Assembly (NCBI GenBank): GCA_009746045.1
Contig: RPFO01000213.1
Coordinates: 5,780,927-5,844,926, forward strand
Direction of reading: 5' to 3'
Source of the DNA: Mesostigma viride
Taxonomy: Eukaryota; Streptophyta; Mesostigmatophyceae; Mesostigmatales; Mesostigmataceae
Length of the DNA stretch: 64,000 nt
Shown: in pieces, positions 34,828 through 47,215 of the stretch
Layout: each line of letters opens with the position of its first letter
Numbering within the stretch: the stretch's first letter is position 1
The notes under the pieces: generated by a model
The model's input: only the letters and a program-made list of their open reading frames with translations
The model's database searches: none
What the model was told of the DNA's origin: nothing
Translations under genes and position numbers: made by a program

Positions 34828-36217
34828 CTAAGCTGGGGCGTCTGGAGTCGCTGGGGCCGCGGGGGGGGGGGGGTCGCCTGCCAGGGCTTGTGGCCGACGT
34901 AGATGGCCGCCCCCTTCCAGTACACCGGCTGGCCCGCCTTGGTCTGCCGGAGCTGGAGGTAGGTCGGCCATAGCTAGCTCCCGTCGCCGTTGTTGCTGCG
35001 CCAGGGTCAGGTCGTCATCAAGGGTGAAGAGAGTCTTCTCGAGCCGCTTGCGGCGTCTGAGAAAAGAAATCTTGTCCGCCGGGGTCTTAAAGGTGAGAAG
35101 GAGCGGGGGCGGCCCTGCCTTACCCCGCGCGCGGGGAAGGCGGTGGGCGGCCAGCGCGATCTCACCGATAAGGCCCATGCGACCAAGGATTTCTCGCTCA
35201 AACGCACGCAAAAGCTTCTCGGAAGTCTCACCTTCCTCCATGGTGAAGTTCTTGACAATGACGTTGAGGCTGCGCTGGGCGAGCTCGGCCTCCTCGCGGA
35301 GGTCAAGCGTCTGCCGTTGGAGCTGGGCTGCGACGGCGGAGGTGGTGGAGGTGGTATGTTGCTTGAGCATGTCCGCCCAGGTGGTGATGGGAGGAGCATC
35401 GCCGGCCAGGCCAGCCGGGGCTGGCTTGGCGGCAATGTCCTTCACCGCCTGGGCGGTGAGGCCTGCCGTGTTCTGCAGAACCTCGATAGCGATGGCGTTG
35501 TCCTTAAGACGCTGGTCGATGTCACGGAGCTGGGCGGTGATGGCGTCGGAGGTGGAGGTGGTGGCGGTGGAGGAGGCGAGGAGGGTGGAGGTGGCGGTGG
35601 AAAGGAGGGGAAGCTCGGCAGTCAGCGTGCCGCCAATGGCCGCCACATCTGCAGCAATGGGGTCCACGTGCTCCTCGAGGACCTCCTTAAGGAGTGAGCG
35701 GAGGGAGGATTCGGTTAAGGTGGTGGTGAGAGGCTTGGGGGGCCAAAGCTCCCCGATGGAGCGTCCAAGGAGGGAAAAGAGAGCGACTTGCTGGAGGTAG
35801 GGGCGGTGGAGGCTGGGAATGGTGTCGAAACAGGAGATACGAATCCAGCGAGGGTCAAAGAGGCGACCTTGGTTGAAGAGCTGCTTGCATAGTGCAAGAA
35901 GCGAGGCGTGCGTTCCATGAAACACGCAGACCAGGATGCGTTCCGTGGTAAGCGCCGGTGTCAAGGAAGCTGGGCTGGCTGGCGTCGGCGACAAAGTCGG
36001 CCGCTACCCAACTCGGCTCGGCAGAGCGACTGCGCTTGGGTTCAGGCGACGCTGCGGGCGAGGCGGGCTCAGCAGGGGGCTGGGCGACCACTAGAGCTTG
36101 GCTAGTGGCGCCGCTGCCTTCTGGGCCGGTTGGCGAAGCTGCAGCCGGGGCTGCAGACGTATTTTCATTGCTGAGTGCAGCCGCCAGGCTGCGTTGCGTC
36201 GAGAGGCGTTTGCTCAT
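34828..36217 (-). pseudogene. LINE ORF1 protein (coiled coil plus RRM-like), one frameshift
   Basis: Starts at ATG 36217 (MSKRLSTQRSLAAALSNEN) with a Pro/Ala-rich head. Sense shifts frame near 35955-35990 and then stays open to the stop at 34828. The order matches L1-type ORF1p (Transposase_22-like): a helical, heptad-rich centre (LTESSLRSLLKEVLEEHV and later QTLDLREEAELAQRSLNV), an RRM-like part (VIVKNFTMEEGETSEKLL, IALAAHRLPRARGKAG, LLLTFKTPADKISFLRR), then a basic C-terminus and a Pro/Ala tail. Such proteins trimerise and coat the element RNA. No RT follows: downstream in sense is the 300-nt repeat and a LINE 3' end. Confidence 0.82.
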
Positions 36218-36391
36218 CGTATAGTGCGTTATAGATAGCTTCGGAAAATTATATCAGCATGTGCGTCTAAGAAAGACGAAGCGATTGTGATGTTCACAGC
36301 TGAATTCGGTGCTCAAACGTGAAAGTTATGAGCTCCGACAGCCATGGCTACCTCGTGGCTCGTGGCTCGTGGCTCATCTGACGACAACATG

Positions 36392-36620
36392 TCAAGCCGA
36401 TCTGACGACAACAAGTCTGCCTAATCTCGTCCGTAAATTGTAATACGAGGCATACCGCATACCCTTATACAAAGACTCTAACGACCTTTGTGTGGAAAAC
36501 CCTACGTTCAGGACCTTAATTCGGAGCATCCTGTAAACCGTGCCGTCCATGGCCGGGTGACCGACCATCTTGTCCGTGAGCGTCCATGCCTCGATCGGCG
36601 CCCGGGTTGGCAAATACGTG
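36392..36620 (-). mobile_element. LINE RT C-terminal scrap
   Basis: The minus strand encodes MDGTVYRMLRIKVLNVGF, then RSLESLYKGM, matching 17283-18335 and 46748-47233. About 200 bases, broken at both ends. Confidence 0.75.
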
Positions 36621-36690
36621 TACGGGGTATAATACGCGGATCGACCTAAAATACGGGGTATAATACGCGGACCTAAAATACGCGACAGTT
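36617..36690. repeat. Short tandem duplication
   Basis: acggggtataatacgcgg plus flank occurs twice in succession with a 4-base difference (near 36623 and 36653), followed by a partial third copy. No function seen. Confidence 0.6.
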
Positions 36691-36902
36691 TTTTTGGTCC
36701 AAATGTCAGTCACCCAATAATTAGCACGCTCCTTGATGACGGTCATGCAGTTATTGCAACTGAAATTTGGTGTATATGCTTATTTATTAACATCATCATC
36801 CATTTGTGCCCTGCAATCCTATATCTGATTATATGATTTTTTAAATGCAGGGGGGAGCAGGCTGCAACGGGAAATGTAAGGAAAGCCATCCACTATATAA
36901 TG

Positions 36903-37128
36903 CATGAGAGGATATATGAGACACAATTAAGGACCATGCCACAACAAGCTCCATACACAGTTGACACACATGTGCACACACATTCATCATTGACAAAATG
37001 CACAACAGTGCTCAGAGGATATATAAGACACAAGGACCTTGCTCTCAAGGATCCCACAACAAGCTCCATACACATACACACATCATTGTGCACACACATT
37101 CATCGTTGACAAAATGCACAACAGCACC
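36903..37128. repeat. Two ~110-base direct repeats
   Basis: The block from gaggatatatgagacac to gacaaaatgcacaacag (36903-37008) recurs, diverged, at about 37015-37128. Non-coding. Confidence 0.65.
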
Positions 37129-37658
37129 CCCGCTGCCATGGAGATTGCTCCACGTTGGTCCATGCAATTATTTAAGCCAGCATGACCAAGCTTTCTTAAC
37201 GGCAGCGCATTGAAGGCAATGCCGTTCTCGATAAAAAATTCGGCAGCCAGCAGGTGGACACCTTTCTCGTCGACGGGAAAACCCCATTTGGTGATGCTCA
37301 GCTGGCCTTTGTTGGGAACCGAAGACAAGTCAGCCGGCGCAGCCCCTCCCATCTCCGCCATTGCCCTGTTCAAATGGTGCTGCTTCTTGGCGTCTGACTT
37401 CTGCAACTTGTTGTTAGCAATCCTGATAAACCTGCTCCGGATATTCGGTGGAATTTTGTCGCAGGGTAACATCCCGGCTTCCCCTGCGATTCCGGCAAAG
37501 TGTGCACGGACTAGGAATACGCTGATTGGCCCCGCCTTGTAGGAGAACTTGTTACAGTTGCAAAATGAGCAGAACATCTTCGACACATACTGCCGGCGTT
37601 GTGTTACTAACAGTATCTGTGACTGCTTCTTTCTTCTCGACAACGAAATCCGGCCCAT
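37083..37658 (-). mobile_element. hAT-type transposase N-terminal fragment
   Basis: The minus strand encodes a BED-like finger region (MFCSFCNCNKFSYK, RAHFAGIAGEAG, CDKIPPNIRSRF), then AEFFIENGIAFNALPLRKL. That last segment resembles the hAT motif in which a helix reads 'FFYENGIPFN'. The catalytic RNase H fold and the C-terminal dimerisation domain are missing. A truncated DNA transposon relic. Confidence 0.65.
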
Positions 37659-37870
37659 TCAGGCCCTTTCTTCGGCATGGCTGCAAATAAAAAATGCCTG
37701 CACACTGTCTTTCGCACAGTCGCACTGGCCTCGTCGTCGCTATATTGCATTACACCGTCAGTAGCACAGCTGGCATTTGCTGGCATACTGTAATTTCCAG
37801 ATAAATAGGTGTACGTTTATTCCAAATATAACCATTAGCTAATCCCTGCTAAGCCTAGGGTATCAAGATG

Positions 37871-39124
37871 TCACTGGCTAAAACGGAGCCTTGCTACAGT
37901 AGACCACGGAAGCCACTGGACTTTTAATGGGTTGTCATTGGGCATGTGGGTAAAGATCCTATTTTTGCCCATGAGGTCATGAAAGATCTCAAGTGGGCTG
38001 GGCTTATCCTGGTCCGCGCCAGGGTCCCAGATTTTGTTTTGTTCATTTGCAACCATCCAGTAGCGTCGCATGCCAGAGTTCCATAGGTAAATGAAGCGTG
38101 AGAGAACCCCAGCTTTGTCGAACACTGTGCGCCTATTGAACACCACATCATTTCGCACCGTCCAGATTGTATATAACATGCATGTGCGGAGCCATATCCA
38201 CGCTTGTTGTGCAAAGGTGAGCTCAAGGCCAGGGGTGCCAGTGATGCCAAAGATAATTGAGCGGGTAGACACCGGTATGATAGGCTCAGACGTCCAGGCT
38301 GCCCATAAACCAATCAACCAGGTCCAAACTCCCTGGAGGTTACACCATAAAAATCGGTGTTCCACCGTTTCATTGGGGTTGGTACATAAACATGTGGCAG
38401 GATGTTGAAATCGCCGGTGGAGCTAGGATCTCCCCGACCCCGATGGACCGGTGCATCAAGAGGTGTTGTACGTCGGTCGCGCGGCGCGGTCGACCAGCGG
38501 CTGGTCAGCGGCGAGGGTGATGTTGCGGACCCAGGTGTGGCCAGGCCACTCAGTAGCGCCCCAGCGTGTCCGTCCGGGGTGGAATTGATGGTTTTTATGC
38601 AAGAGCATTGTGTAGCCCCACTCTGCCGTGTACTCGTGAAGGCCTTTTACAATTCTGCTGTCACCCTGATTTAGCACCCAGCCAAATTCCACTGGATCCA
38701 ATATGATGTCCAACATGTCCGAAGGCGGGTTGATCCCACATGTAGCCAAATAATAGCAGCGTCGGGAAGGTTGGGGTTGGGTTGGTACACACATGTATGA
38801 TTGTTCAAGGGACCAAGGTACAACCCGAATTCGGTGGCATAGCTGAGTCGGGAGGAACACAACTGCAGTAGTAAGTTGGGCCAGACAGCCGTTATGGCCG
38901 CTCAGCGGCGCCAGTAATTGAACGTGCAGGGTTCCAGGGGGGAGTTCTGCGATCACCTTCCCCGAGCATGTTGCGGTCGTGCTGTATGGACAAAAGCAGC
39001 ACCATTCACCAACTTTATAGGGGGCACGGGGGGAAGTCATGAGTGTGTGCCAGCGGGGGGGTATGGCCTGTACTAGCGCGGCCCAGGCAGCATAAGTAGG
39101 CATATTGGGGACCCAGGCAGCCAA
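37871..39124 (-). mobile_element. LINE ORF2 C-terminal part with zf-RVT domain
   Basis: The minus strand has two blocks joined by a frame change near 38400-38456. The first (39124-38456) is a Trp/Cys-rich region (WAALVQAIPPRWHTL onward). The second holds HPATCLCTNPNETVEHRFLW then CNLQGVW, the zinc-binding domain found after RT in plant and algal non-LTR elements. It continues with WIWLRTCMLYTIWTVRNDVV, typical of the same tails. It belongs to a different LINE type from the fragments at 14-18 kb. RT itself is not in the window. Confidence 0.7.
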
Positions 39125-40662
39125 GTCGTTATATGTTAAGAGGCGGTAGCAGTCACCGTGGAGAATATACAGGTGTCCAGAGGATAGTGGTTACAGGGTG
39201 GGGGGATGTTATGAAGCCTTCATAGGGGTTAGGGCCACTTAAGCATCCAAAGGGGCGATTAAGGGGGTTGAGGTATATAATCATTAAAGAATAGGGGTTG
39301 GCGTGCAACTTCCTCACGTAGTGTGGGGAATAGTAGGCGGTCGGGTTTAAGAAAGCTATAAAGAATCAAATTACGCACGCCAGGTCACGAATCAGTTTTG
39401 GGGCTGCATTGGAGGTGTCAATCTGGCCATTCATGAGTGCACATTTACTATAAGTGAATGTGCATGTGCGAGATCTCGCAAGTTCAAGTCATTCACAAAC
39501 ATTCGCCGTGACAGTTGACCTGCATGCACGCGCTGGGTATGGATGTGGCGATACGATCTAGTTGTGCTGCACATACATGCTTGACACGATACTAGATGTT
39601 GTTGCTTGACATGATATTTACTTACATGTACTAGCACTTGGCACTTTGCCGGGCTAGATCCGTGCATGCAGGTCGATATATCCGCGAACGGCCACTGGTC
39701 ATAAATACCCACAGAAAACATGTCAGCAACATCACACATGATGAATATTCAGGGGTTAAGGATACAAGATTGGCTCGTCACTGACATGAAGAGCCTGGTG
39801 TGGACATCTTGCAGAACTTGCTTGCCAGCAGGTCACGTTTAACTAATCAATAAATTGTTCATTTTGGACGTGCAAACCGGAAAAGGGGAATAAACCCTGT
39901 TCCTAGGCCAGGGCATCAAACCTGCGGTGGACAACCGACAGATGTCAGCTGTTCCTGTCCAATCGGCGAACTCCTTCGAGCATGTGTAACACCTGGCCGA
40001 CGTCATCATGGCCGAGAAGGTTCGATGGTTCAAGCAACCGCCACCAGCATGGCTACAATTATTGGAATCTCCAACTGCCAACTCCACACCCATTCCTTCG
40101 CGTGGGCATGAAGAGTCGGGCCTGATGGGGGCCGCGAATGCCAGCATCTGTCACAACCCATGGCACAGAGAACTTGTCACCATCTGCCATGCTTATGTAG
40201 CACGGATTTATTGTTTCCAACGCTTGTTGCTTCCATCTGCCCCCCCTGTTTGGCAGCCCCTCCCCATGCACCCATCCCTCCATGTTCCAGACGAGGTGCC
40301 CTTCCCCCAGACGTCCTCCCATTCCCCCAGACGTGCCCTTCTCTTGAAATGTCGTGGGACCGTTGAGTATCGACGGCAGCCTGCCCTTCGGACGGGCCGA
40401 TGTTTCTCAAGTTCTCGGCACGGTGAAACTGCGGCGTGAAGCCATGCTCATGCCGTGCCATGCCGGTGTGCATGCCAGCACCCTGCGTGGTACCACATGC
40501 GCAGCCAAGTAAGTCAAGCACTACCTGCCTGTATTCATACCATCTGGCCCAAAGGTACTGACACTTGCGACCAGTCACGAATGGACGCTGGGCATCTACC
40601 ATCTATCTATTATTTCTCGACTTCATCTATCTATTATTACTCGACTTCCGCGCCAGCATCCT
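39125..40662. other. No confident gene
   Basis: Small ORFs on both strands look random. Short CCTTCCCCCAGACGT-type duplications occur near 40300-40330. Nothing else recognised. Confidence 0.4.
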
Positions 40663-43600
40663 TCACACCACTCCCACACGCGGGACCGCGCCCATCGACC
40701 CAGGCCCATTGCCGGCCGTGTGCAGAACATCCCCACGGGCCAGCAAGTCCGACCACCCATTACTGCTTCCCTCCACACTAAAACCGCCCGCCCCGCCCGT
40801 GACCCCATGAAAGCCGCCAGCGCCACCACTGGAACCAACGAAGCTGCCAGGACCTACGCCGGGCCCGCTGCCCCCCCCGCCGGCCTCGTTGGCCATCACG
40901 AAGCGGAGAGCTGCCACGTGGAGCGCGGACAGGAGGAGGTCGTTGGCGGCAAGCCGTGGCTTGGATGCAATGATCCCGCTCTCGCCAATGAAGCTGAGCA
41001 CGACAGGTGTCGCGCGCAGGTTGGTCGTCTCGCACGCATGGAGGAGGGCCACCGAGATGTCCGACAGAAGCACCAAGTCTGTGTGCATGTGTGGGGGGGT
41101 GGGGGTGGGGATAAAGGTGTAAATATTAGTTAACTAATTGATTGTGAACGACGAATTTACAAAAATCATACTACTATGCACAGAAGCCCGAGGTTTGGGG
41201 GGGAGAGAGGAAGAGAAAGGCACAAACATGCAGAGGTATACGGAGGGAAATACTATTCTACGCATCTATATGCGGATGTACATGATTTGATAAGATATTA
41301 AAGTTTCCCCTTGCATTAGCCCCTTGTATGTGCCATTTGTTCTTCGCTAGTGGCCCTGAATCATGTGACGGTGTCGGGAATCAGGGGCTGGGGCATGCCC
41401 ATGATGCCCAGGGAGGCACTGGATCAGGTCATGATGTCACTGGCGTGGGCGCACTGGATGCCAGTATAGGAGGAAAACATAACGATACGGCAAGCGCGTG
41501 CTCCCCACTGTTCCACCCGAATCCACCTACATGTGCCAGCTGGTTGCAGACATGCGCGTACGCGGCATCATGGATGGTGAGAACAGGTGATACTGTTGCA
41601 GCCTGAGCAAGCTAGGCTTTGTGATGGAAACCCCTTCAGGTGGTCGCTTGGCCCGCACCTACATCAAGCCTGTGCTTGGGCACCTCCTGTCAGCATGTCT
41701 TTACTATTATTCACTAATATCAGCTGTATGAAAACACACATGCGCGATGCCCAGCCAAATCTACAGCTACGAACAGGTGCCACATTCGCAATAGCTACGA
41801 GCACGGACGCCAGTAACAAGACGATCATCGTAGTGAATGGATGATGACCTGGATCCAAGAGGATAAAACACACGCAGTGCACATGGCAGGTACAAACGAG
41901 CAACGAGGATAAAAGGATGCTACTACTGTACAACATGCACTGTAACAGGCCGGGCATCTATCCTCCCAGCAGACATTCGTGGATAACTGCATTTCATTAT
42001 TTGGGTGATAACTCCATGGATAGCAATTACTTAGGGAAAAACTTATTACTTGGATCCTGGCGAATCACTGAGGTTGATTCTTGATTATGCTCGCTGCTCT
42101 CACGGCAGCATATCGGCAGGTCATCAGGCAGGCAGGAGGCAGGTCATCAGGTGTGCGACAGGTCGTCCATGGATGGGTGAGGACATCCGTGCGTCAGTAA
42201 TTCGCAAGCTATCAAGTCTCTACCGCACCATCAACGTCAGCACTAGGTCATGACGCGCCCATGATGCATGTGTGTGTTTGTTGGTGAGTGGCCACCACAG
42301 GCGCCCATGAGTCATGCGGCCACCTACCAGCGCCGCATCCCATGAGAAAGCCGTGTGGTCTCGTTCTACCCGCCGTACGGCACGTCCCCTGATCACGACG
42401 AGGACCCATGCGATTTCGTCGGCCCACGGACGAGTCTCCATCGCTCCACCCCACACAGAAAGGGTTGCTCACATCTCTTTCGCGCAAGCCTAAGAGACGC
42501 CCGATTTACAGATAAAACACTGAATAGCTTTGATAGCAGATGAAACATAAGCTAGATTTAGTATGTTACTCATGCCATTTCTCACCGGCATCCTTTCTTT
42601 CCATATCAGCGCTAGGCACTCCACGGCACTCACACAATACCCCTAATGTTATCCCTTTTCCCCTGAGCGGAGCCCAATCGGACCCCTAAGGGAGCGACCA
42701 AGAATAGCTCAGTGGGGCAAACCCAGGGTAGGCATGTGTGTGTGTGTGGGGGGGGGGGGGGGGCTTTGTCTAGGACGAACTTGTTGGCATAACACACGTA
42801 ATGCTGGCATTGCATTACGTACTTAGGATTTACTTCCCCTTCCGCCATACGGGCGCCAGGTCTAGCACACGCAGGCAAGGGAAACCGTGGCAATGCAACA
42901 AGTCGCAGTATGGCACCCGCCACTTCGCTTCCCCAAATGTACCATATTGGATGCCCCTATGTATAATATTGCGTGCCCCATATGTACCATATCGCATGCC
43001 CCCTATGTATAGTATGCCATAGATGCCCTCGCAGGCCCTACAAGTTTATTATGGTACTCATTCCCTCGCATGCCCCACGGGCATGGCAGTCCAAAGTCCA
43101 CGTGGTTCGAAAAGTAACCGCAATCCAAAGGGCGTGGCGACGGTGACTCACATTCCCGCATCCCCCGCGGGTCCACGTTGGTGATCGCGGAGTACGAGGA
43201 CACGTAGACCTGCGCAAGCGACTCGACCAAGCGTGTGGGAGGGTTTAGGAAATCGCCCAAATCTTTGCGCATAAATATGTTTAAGTGTCGCCGCGCAAAC
43301 ACTTAGTGGACTGCCATTCCCCAGCCCACACAACAGGAAGCAGACCCCAAAGGTCAGGTACCTTCGTGGAACGTTCAAGGGTGCTATAAAACACTGCACG
43401 GGTGCTATAGTGTACTGTGAGGGTGCTATAACACACTGTACGGGTGCTATAGTGTACTGTGAGGGTGCTATAAAACACTGTACGGGTGCTATAGTGTACT
43501 GTGAGGGTGCTATAAAACACTGCACGGGTGCTATAGTGTACTGTGAGGGTGCTATAACACACTGTACGGGTGCTATAGTGTACTGTGAGGGTGCTATAAA

Positions 43601-44861
43601 ACACTGCACGGGTGCTATAGTGTACTGTGAGGGTGCTATAACACACTGTACTGCTCCATTCTGGCCTCATCACATCACAGGACGTGGACCCCAAAGGTGG
43701 GCCCAACCTTGAGAGGCATGGGGGGGGTAGCCGCGCCAGCACACACCACAAACCTGCCCCCCTACCCCACCAAGAATAGGCTCATAACTAAAAATAAATA
43801 AATAAAAATTTAAAAAGTGAATCAGCGTGAAGGCGTGAAGGAGGGGAAGGAAAAAGACTCACCCACCCCCTTCTCAGTCATAGTGTTGAGGTGATGATAG
43901 TCGTGTGCATCTGTTGGCAGGTCACAGATGGAGACGATAGGGACCAAACTAGTGTGTTTTTCACAGCTGCAGACTAGTGATTAGCAGCCATGGGGGACAA
44001 GAAGACTCCTGTCTGAAGCTACCCCGGGTAAGCACAACACCATCTGCATTTATAGGCATCGTGCCCGTGGACAGGCAGGTTTCTATGTATACCAGATATG
44101 GGCAGGGCAGGGAGAAAGGGGGACAGGCAGTAGCAGGCACGTGAGTGGCTACGCGGTTTGGTGGTTCTAGCGGCCGGTCGGGCGGGTGAGAGGGTGAGCA
44201 GCGACTTACGCCCCTGCATGCATGCATGCATGCATGCATGCATGCTCACATTATGGTGCGCTAACATTAATGTAACTTACGAGCCTGCCGACTGGCCTCA
44301 CTGCCATCAATCCAGTTGCGCCACGATATAAGCACTCTATGAGCAGAGCCAGTAGACACTTAGCATCAGAGGTAAACAGGGTGCGGATTTCAAACAAAGT
44401 GTATGAGGAGGGTTTGAAACCTGTGACAGGCGGGGCGACAGTTGCTTAGTTGAATTGTTTAGTTGACAGTGTTAGTTGACAGTGTTAAGTTGACAGTGTT
44501 TAGTTGACAGTGTTTAGTATGAAGACGCCAGCCTGAACGGGAATCATGCACGCCTGAAGGTTGCGAAGACGTGCGCTTGCTAAAGAATTAGCCACTGAGA
44601 ATTCCAACGGGCCCTTGCTTCAGGCCATGGGTGCATGCTTGGCGCAAGGATTGAAGACTCCACCGTGCTTACCAATTGTATCACATGAACGATGAAGAAC
44701 GCGAAATTCCAGTCCAGATAGTAGCAGTAGACGCTCTGGAGGGCCACCATCAATAGGATTTTCAGGCGTGTCGCCTCTCGGCTTGCCCAGTTCCTTTGAG
44801 GAGGTGACGAAGCCGCCGGCGCGCCCCAGATGCCCTGGCCATCCGTCAAGGCTGCTAGCAT
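40663..44861 (-). CDS. Unrecognised multi-exon gene (minus strand, partial model)
   Basis: Three exon candidates join in phase. One ends at 44673 (ATRLKILLMVALQSVYCYYL, then FAFFIVHVIQL, donor GTAAGC). One is 43152-43209 (VYVSSYSAITNVDPRGMRE, donor GTGAGT, acceptor GCGCAG). The last is 40663-41078 (LVLLSDISVALLHACETTNL, then SGIIASKPRLAANDLLLSAL, then a Gly-rich tail and stop). The split Tyr codon between the second and third exons fits exactly. The sequence looks helical and could be ARM/HEAT-like. The 5' end is unknown; an open frame at 45365-45754 (minus) might be an upstream exon. I do not recognise the family. The introns hold a 42-base minisatellite and other short repeats. Confidence 0.45.
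42734..42763. repeat. GT then G run
   Basis: tgtgtgtgtgtg followed by about 18 G. Simple repeat inside the presumed intron. Confidence 0.8.
43379..43650. repeat. 42-base minisatellite, about 6.5 copies
   Basis: Each unit is two related 21-mers, gggtgctatagtgtactgtg and gggtgctataaaacactgca or a variant. Copies differ only at a few sites. It lies between exon candidates of the unrecognised gene. Because 42 is divisible by 3, both strands stay open, giving spurious repetitive ORFs. Confidence 0.9.
44215..44244. repeat. TGCA microsatellite
   Basis: About seven units of (TGCA), a self-complementary tetranucleotide. TGCATGCA motifs are frequent across the window. Confidence 0.85.
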
Positions 44862-46263
44862 ATTTCCGTTGGGCTGATGGTTAACCCCGCTGGGAAATCC
44901 TAGCTGTGATGCTTTGACTGAGACACACTACCATCATCAAGGAGACACACTAGCATCATATGGTTGCTGGCACGGAATTATCATTAAATATAATGATGTA
45001 TCCTTGCCAACAAACTGCATCACTCGAAATTAAAGCCCACCAAGGCTTATACGAAGTCTTTACAAAGCCTTGTACTAGAGAAAAAACAGCGGAGGCAAAC
45101 TGCCACGAACAACCCTGATCACATGGTATGCGCACATGCCCAATTCTCCGCAACGAAGGAATCAGTCGACGCATCACCCATCCAACTGAGATCACTCAGA
45201 TTGTTTCAATGTACCGACGGTAGTCCAGGGAAAGCGACACAGAATAGGTGATCAATTATCCTTAAATGACTATTCAGTATTCAGTGTCATCGAGATATAA
45301 ATTTACTCCCGTACAGTAAACACGCACCATTTGGGTAATTAACCTCGTTGGCCAGCTCTATTTACTACTGTAGCCAAGCTGTAGCCTGCCAAAAGCCATT
45401 ACTGTACGAGAACGCGCAATACGAGGTGGCCGTAGTCATATTTCCCCGGTTGCTGCCTGACGTCACCGCCGGCACCGGGCCCTGAGCCAAGTTCGGTTCC
45501 GCGCCGTCCGGACGCTGCGCACGGTGCACGGGTCCGCCGGACGATTCCGGGGCAAATTCTGAGCGCACTTGGCATACGCCGTGGGTTTGCTTCCTAAAGC
45601 CGTTTTCTTCCTTGTGCTTTGCTTCCTTTCGCGTCTGATGATTTATGAGCTGGTTGGTATGCTCAAGCGAGCCGAAGGTGAGATCATTGTTTTTATCATT
45701 GCCCGAGTCAGGTGGCATAATTGAGGGCAGAGGGAGCCGGCCGCGATTGATCACACATTATGCGGACCGACGTTATACAAATTTAGAACGCATGTGACCA
45801 CATGTGAACATGCATGCATGTTCCCCAGCCAAGTCCTCAACTAGGCTGGAAGTAAAGACCGTGCCGGCTAGGCAATCAGGAACTTAGTATCGACATGCCG
45901 CAGTGGACACATAACATTCAAACAAGTGTATCTAGTGAGCATGCGCTGGTTGCGGCCTCATTCAGTTGATATCGCCTTGTAGAGCGTAGCAATCTCGAGT
46001 CTTGCCAAAATCAGCCAAATACTCTATAATACAGGGCTACATGTATTTCCACCTCCATTCATTTCCAGCCGCCGGCAGATGAAAAGACGCGACGCTAACT
46101 TATGATTAGCACACGAAGCAGTTCAACGAGGTCATGCTCAAGAATGCCAGTCAAGTAGACACCGCCCTTAAGGTCTCGCCGGCCCCCAGCCGCTTGGCCA
46201 GCCAGGGCGGCATATCCTGACCTGGCCTGGCCCCAAGGACAAGCCCCGCAGGGATGGTAGACC
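44862..46263. other. Mostly non-coding
   Basis: A minus-strand open frame at 45365-45754 has ordinary-looking composition and could be a 5' exon, but no splice partner was established. The rest shows nothing recognisable. A short LINE-like scrap (gccggcccccagccgcttgg, near 46180) precedes the 300-nt repeat. Confidence 0.4.
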
Positions 46264-46611
46264 TGCCATTAATTAATTAATTAATTAATTAGGATTATAA
46301 CTCCGTTGCCCAGGAGTAAATGTAGCACATATCCCTGAGAAGGGGCATATGGCTTTTAATACATTCTGAGCTACTTCATGCAAGGGTGGGAATGTAAGCT
46401 ACCCTTGCTCTAGGTGCACCAGGGCACCTGCACCCTCATGATCCATCATGCTATGCCCAGCTAAGGGGGAGCATGTCATGTGGGGGAAGATCATCATAGC
46501 TATACAAGAACTAGGGCATGGCTTCTCAGCAGAGAGTGACTCCCTGCATGGGCACTGCGTAGTAAAATAAAGCTAGGCATCATCTGGAGGTTGGCTCATC
46601 ATAGGCACACA
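46264..46611 (-). repeat. 300-nt non-coding repeat, copy C
   Basis: Minus orientation. Its end has the hairpin pair with a longer loop (CTCC-8-GGAG, 46294-46330) and an ATTA-type tail (46268-46290). Closely similar to copy B over its whole length. Confidence 0.75.
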
Positions 46612-47215
46612 TTAAATTAAATTAAATTAAATTATAACATGCCTCCGTGGGGAGGTCATGTAGCACATATTCCATGATGGATGGGGTGGAGGAAGCCGCG
46701 TGATCGAACTATACTAACTCTAAGCTATCTAGAAAATCCTAACTACACTACTCATCAAAACGCCTCCTCCGCTTGGGGGGAGGTGGCTTGCCCACAGGGT
46801 CGGGCGTGTGCGCCTTGACAATCTTCTTCCACCGCGTCTTGTCCTGCATGACAGTCCAAAGACGGGAGATCGGAGAGTGGATGCGGTGCTCAAACTGGGC
46901 TGGGACCACTAGGTCGTCCAGCAACATCTGAACGTAGTTCGTGACAGGTTTCCCTACCCGTTTGGGAATGTCCGCGGGGCCAGGCCAGGTCAGAATGTGC
47001 CGCCCTGGCTGGCCAAGCCGCTGGGGGCCGGCCAGACCGAGGGTGGTGTCGACCTGGCTGGTGCGGGCAAGGTGTCCTACAAATGCTATCCTACGCTGCC
47101 TAATCTCGTCCGAAACACGAGGCATGCCATGATACAAAGACTCTGATGACGGACGCTCGGAAAAACCTACGTTAAGGACCTGTCCGAGCATCCTGTAAAC
47201 CGTGCCGTCTATAGG
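46612..47215 (-). mobile_element. LINE 3' part, best-preserved C-terminus
   Basis: An open minus-strand frame encodes DGTVYRMLGQVLNVGF, FVGHLARTSQVDTTLGLAGP, KRVGKPVTNYVQMLL and ends KRRRRFDE with stop at 46748. A ~90-base 3' UTR, the hairpins (46633-46670) and an AAATT-type tail (46612-46632) follow. It is the reference for the other fragments. Confidence 0.87.

Noticed and set aside
43379-43650. CRISPR-like array or repetitive protein
   Set aside because: No spacers; a tandem minisatellite with open frames only because the unit length is a multiple of three.
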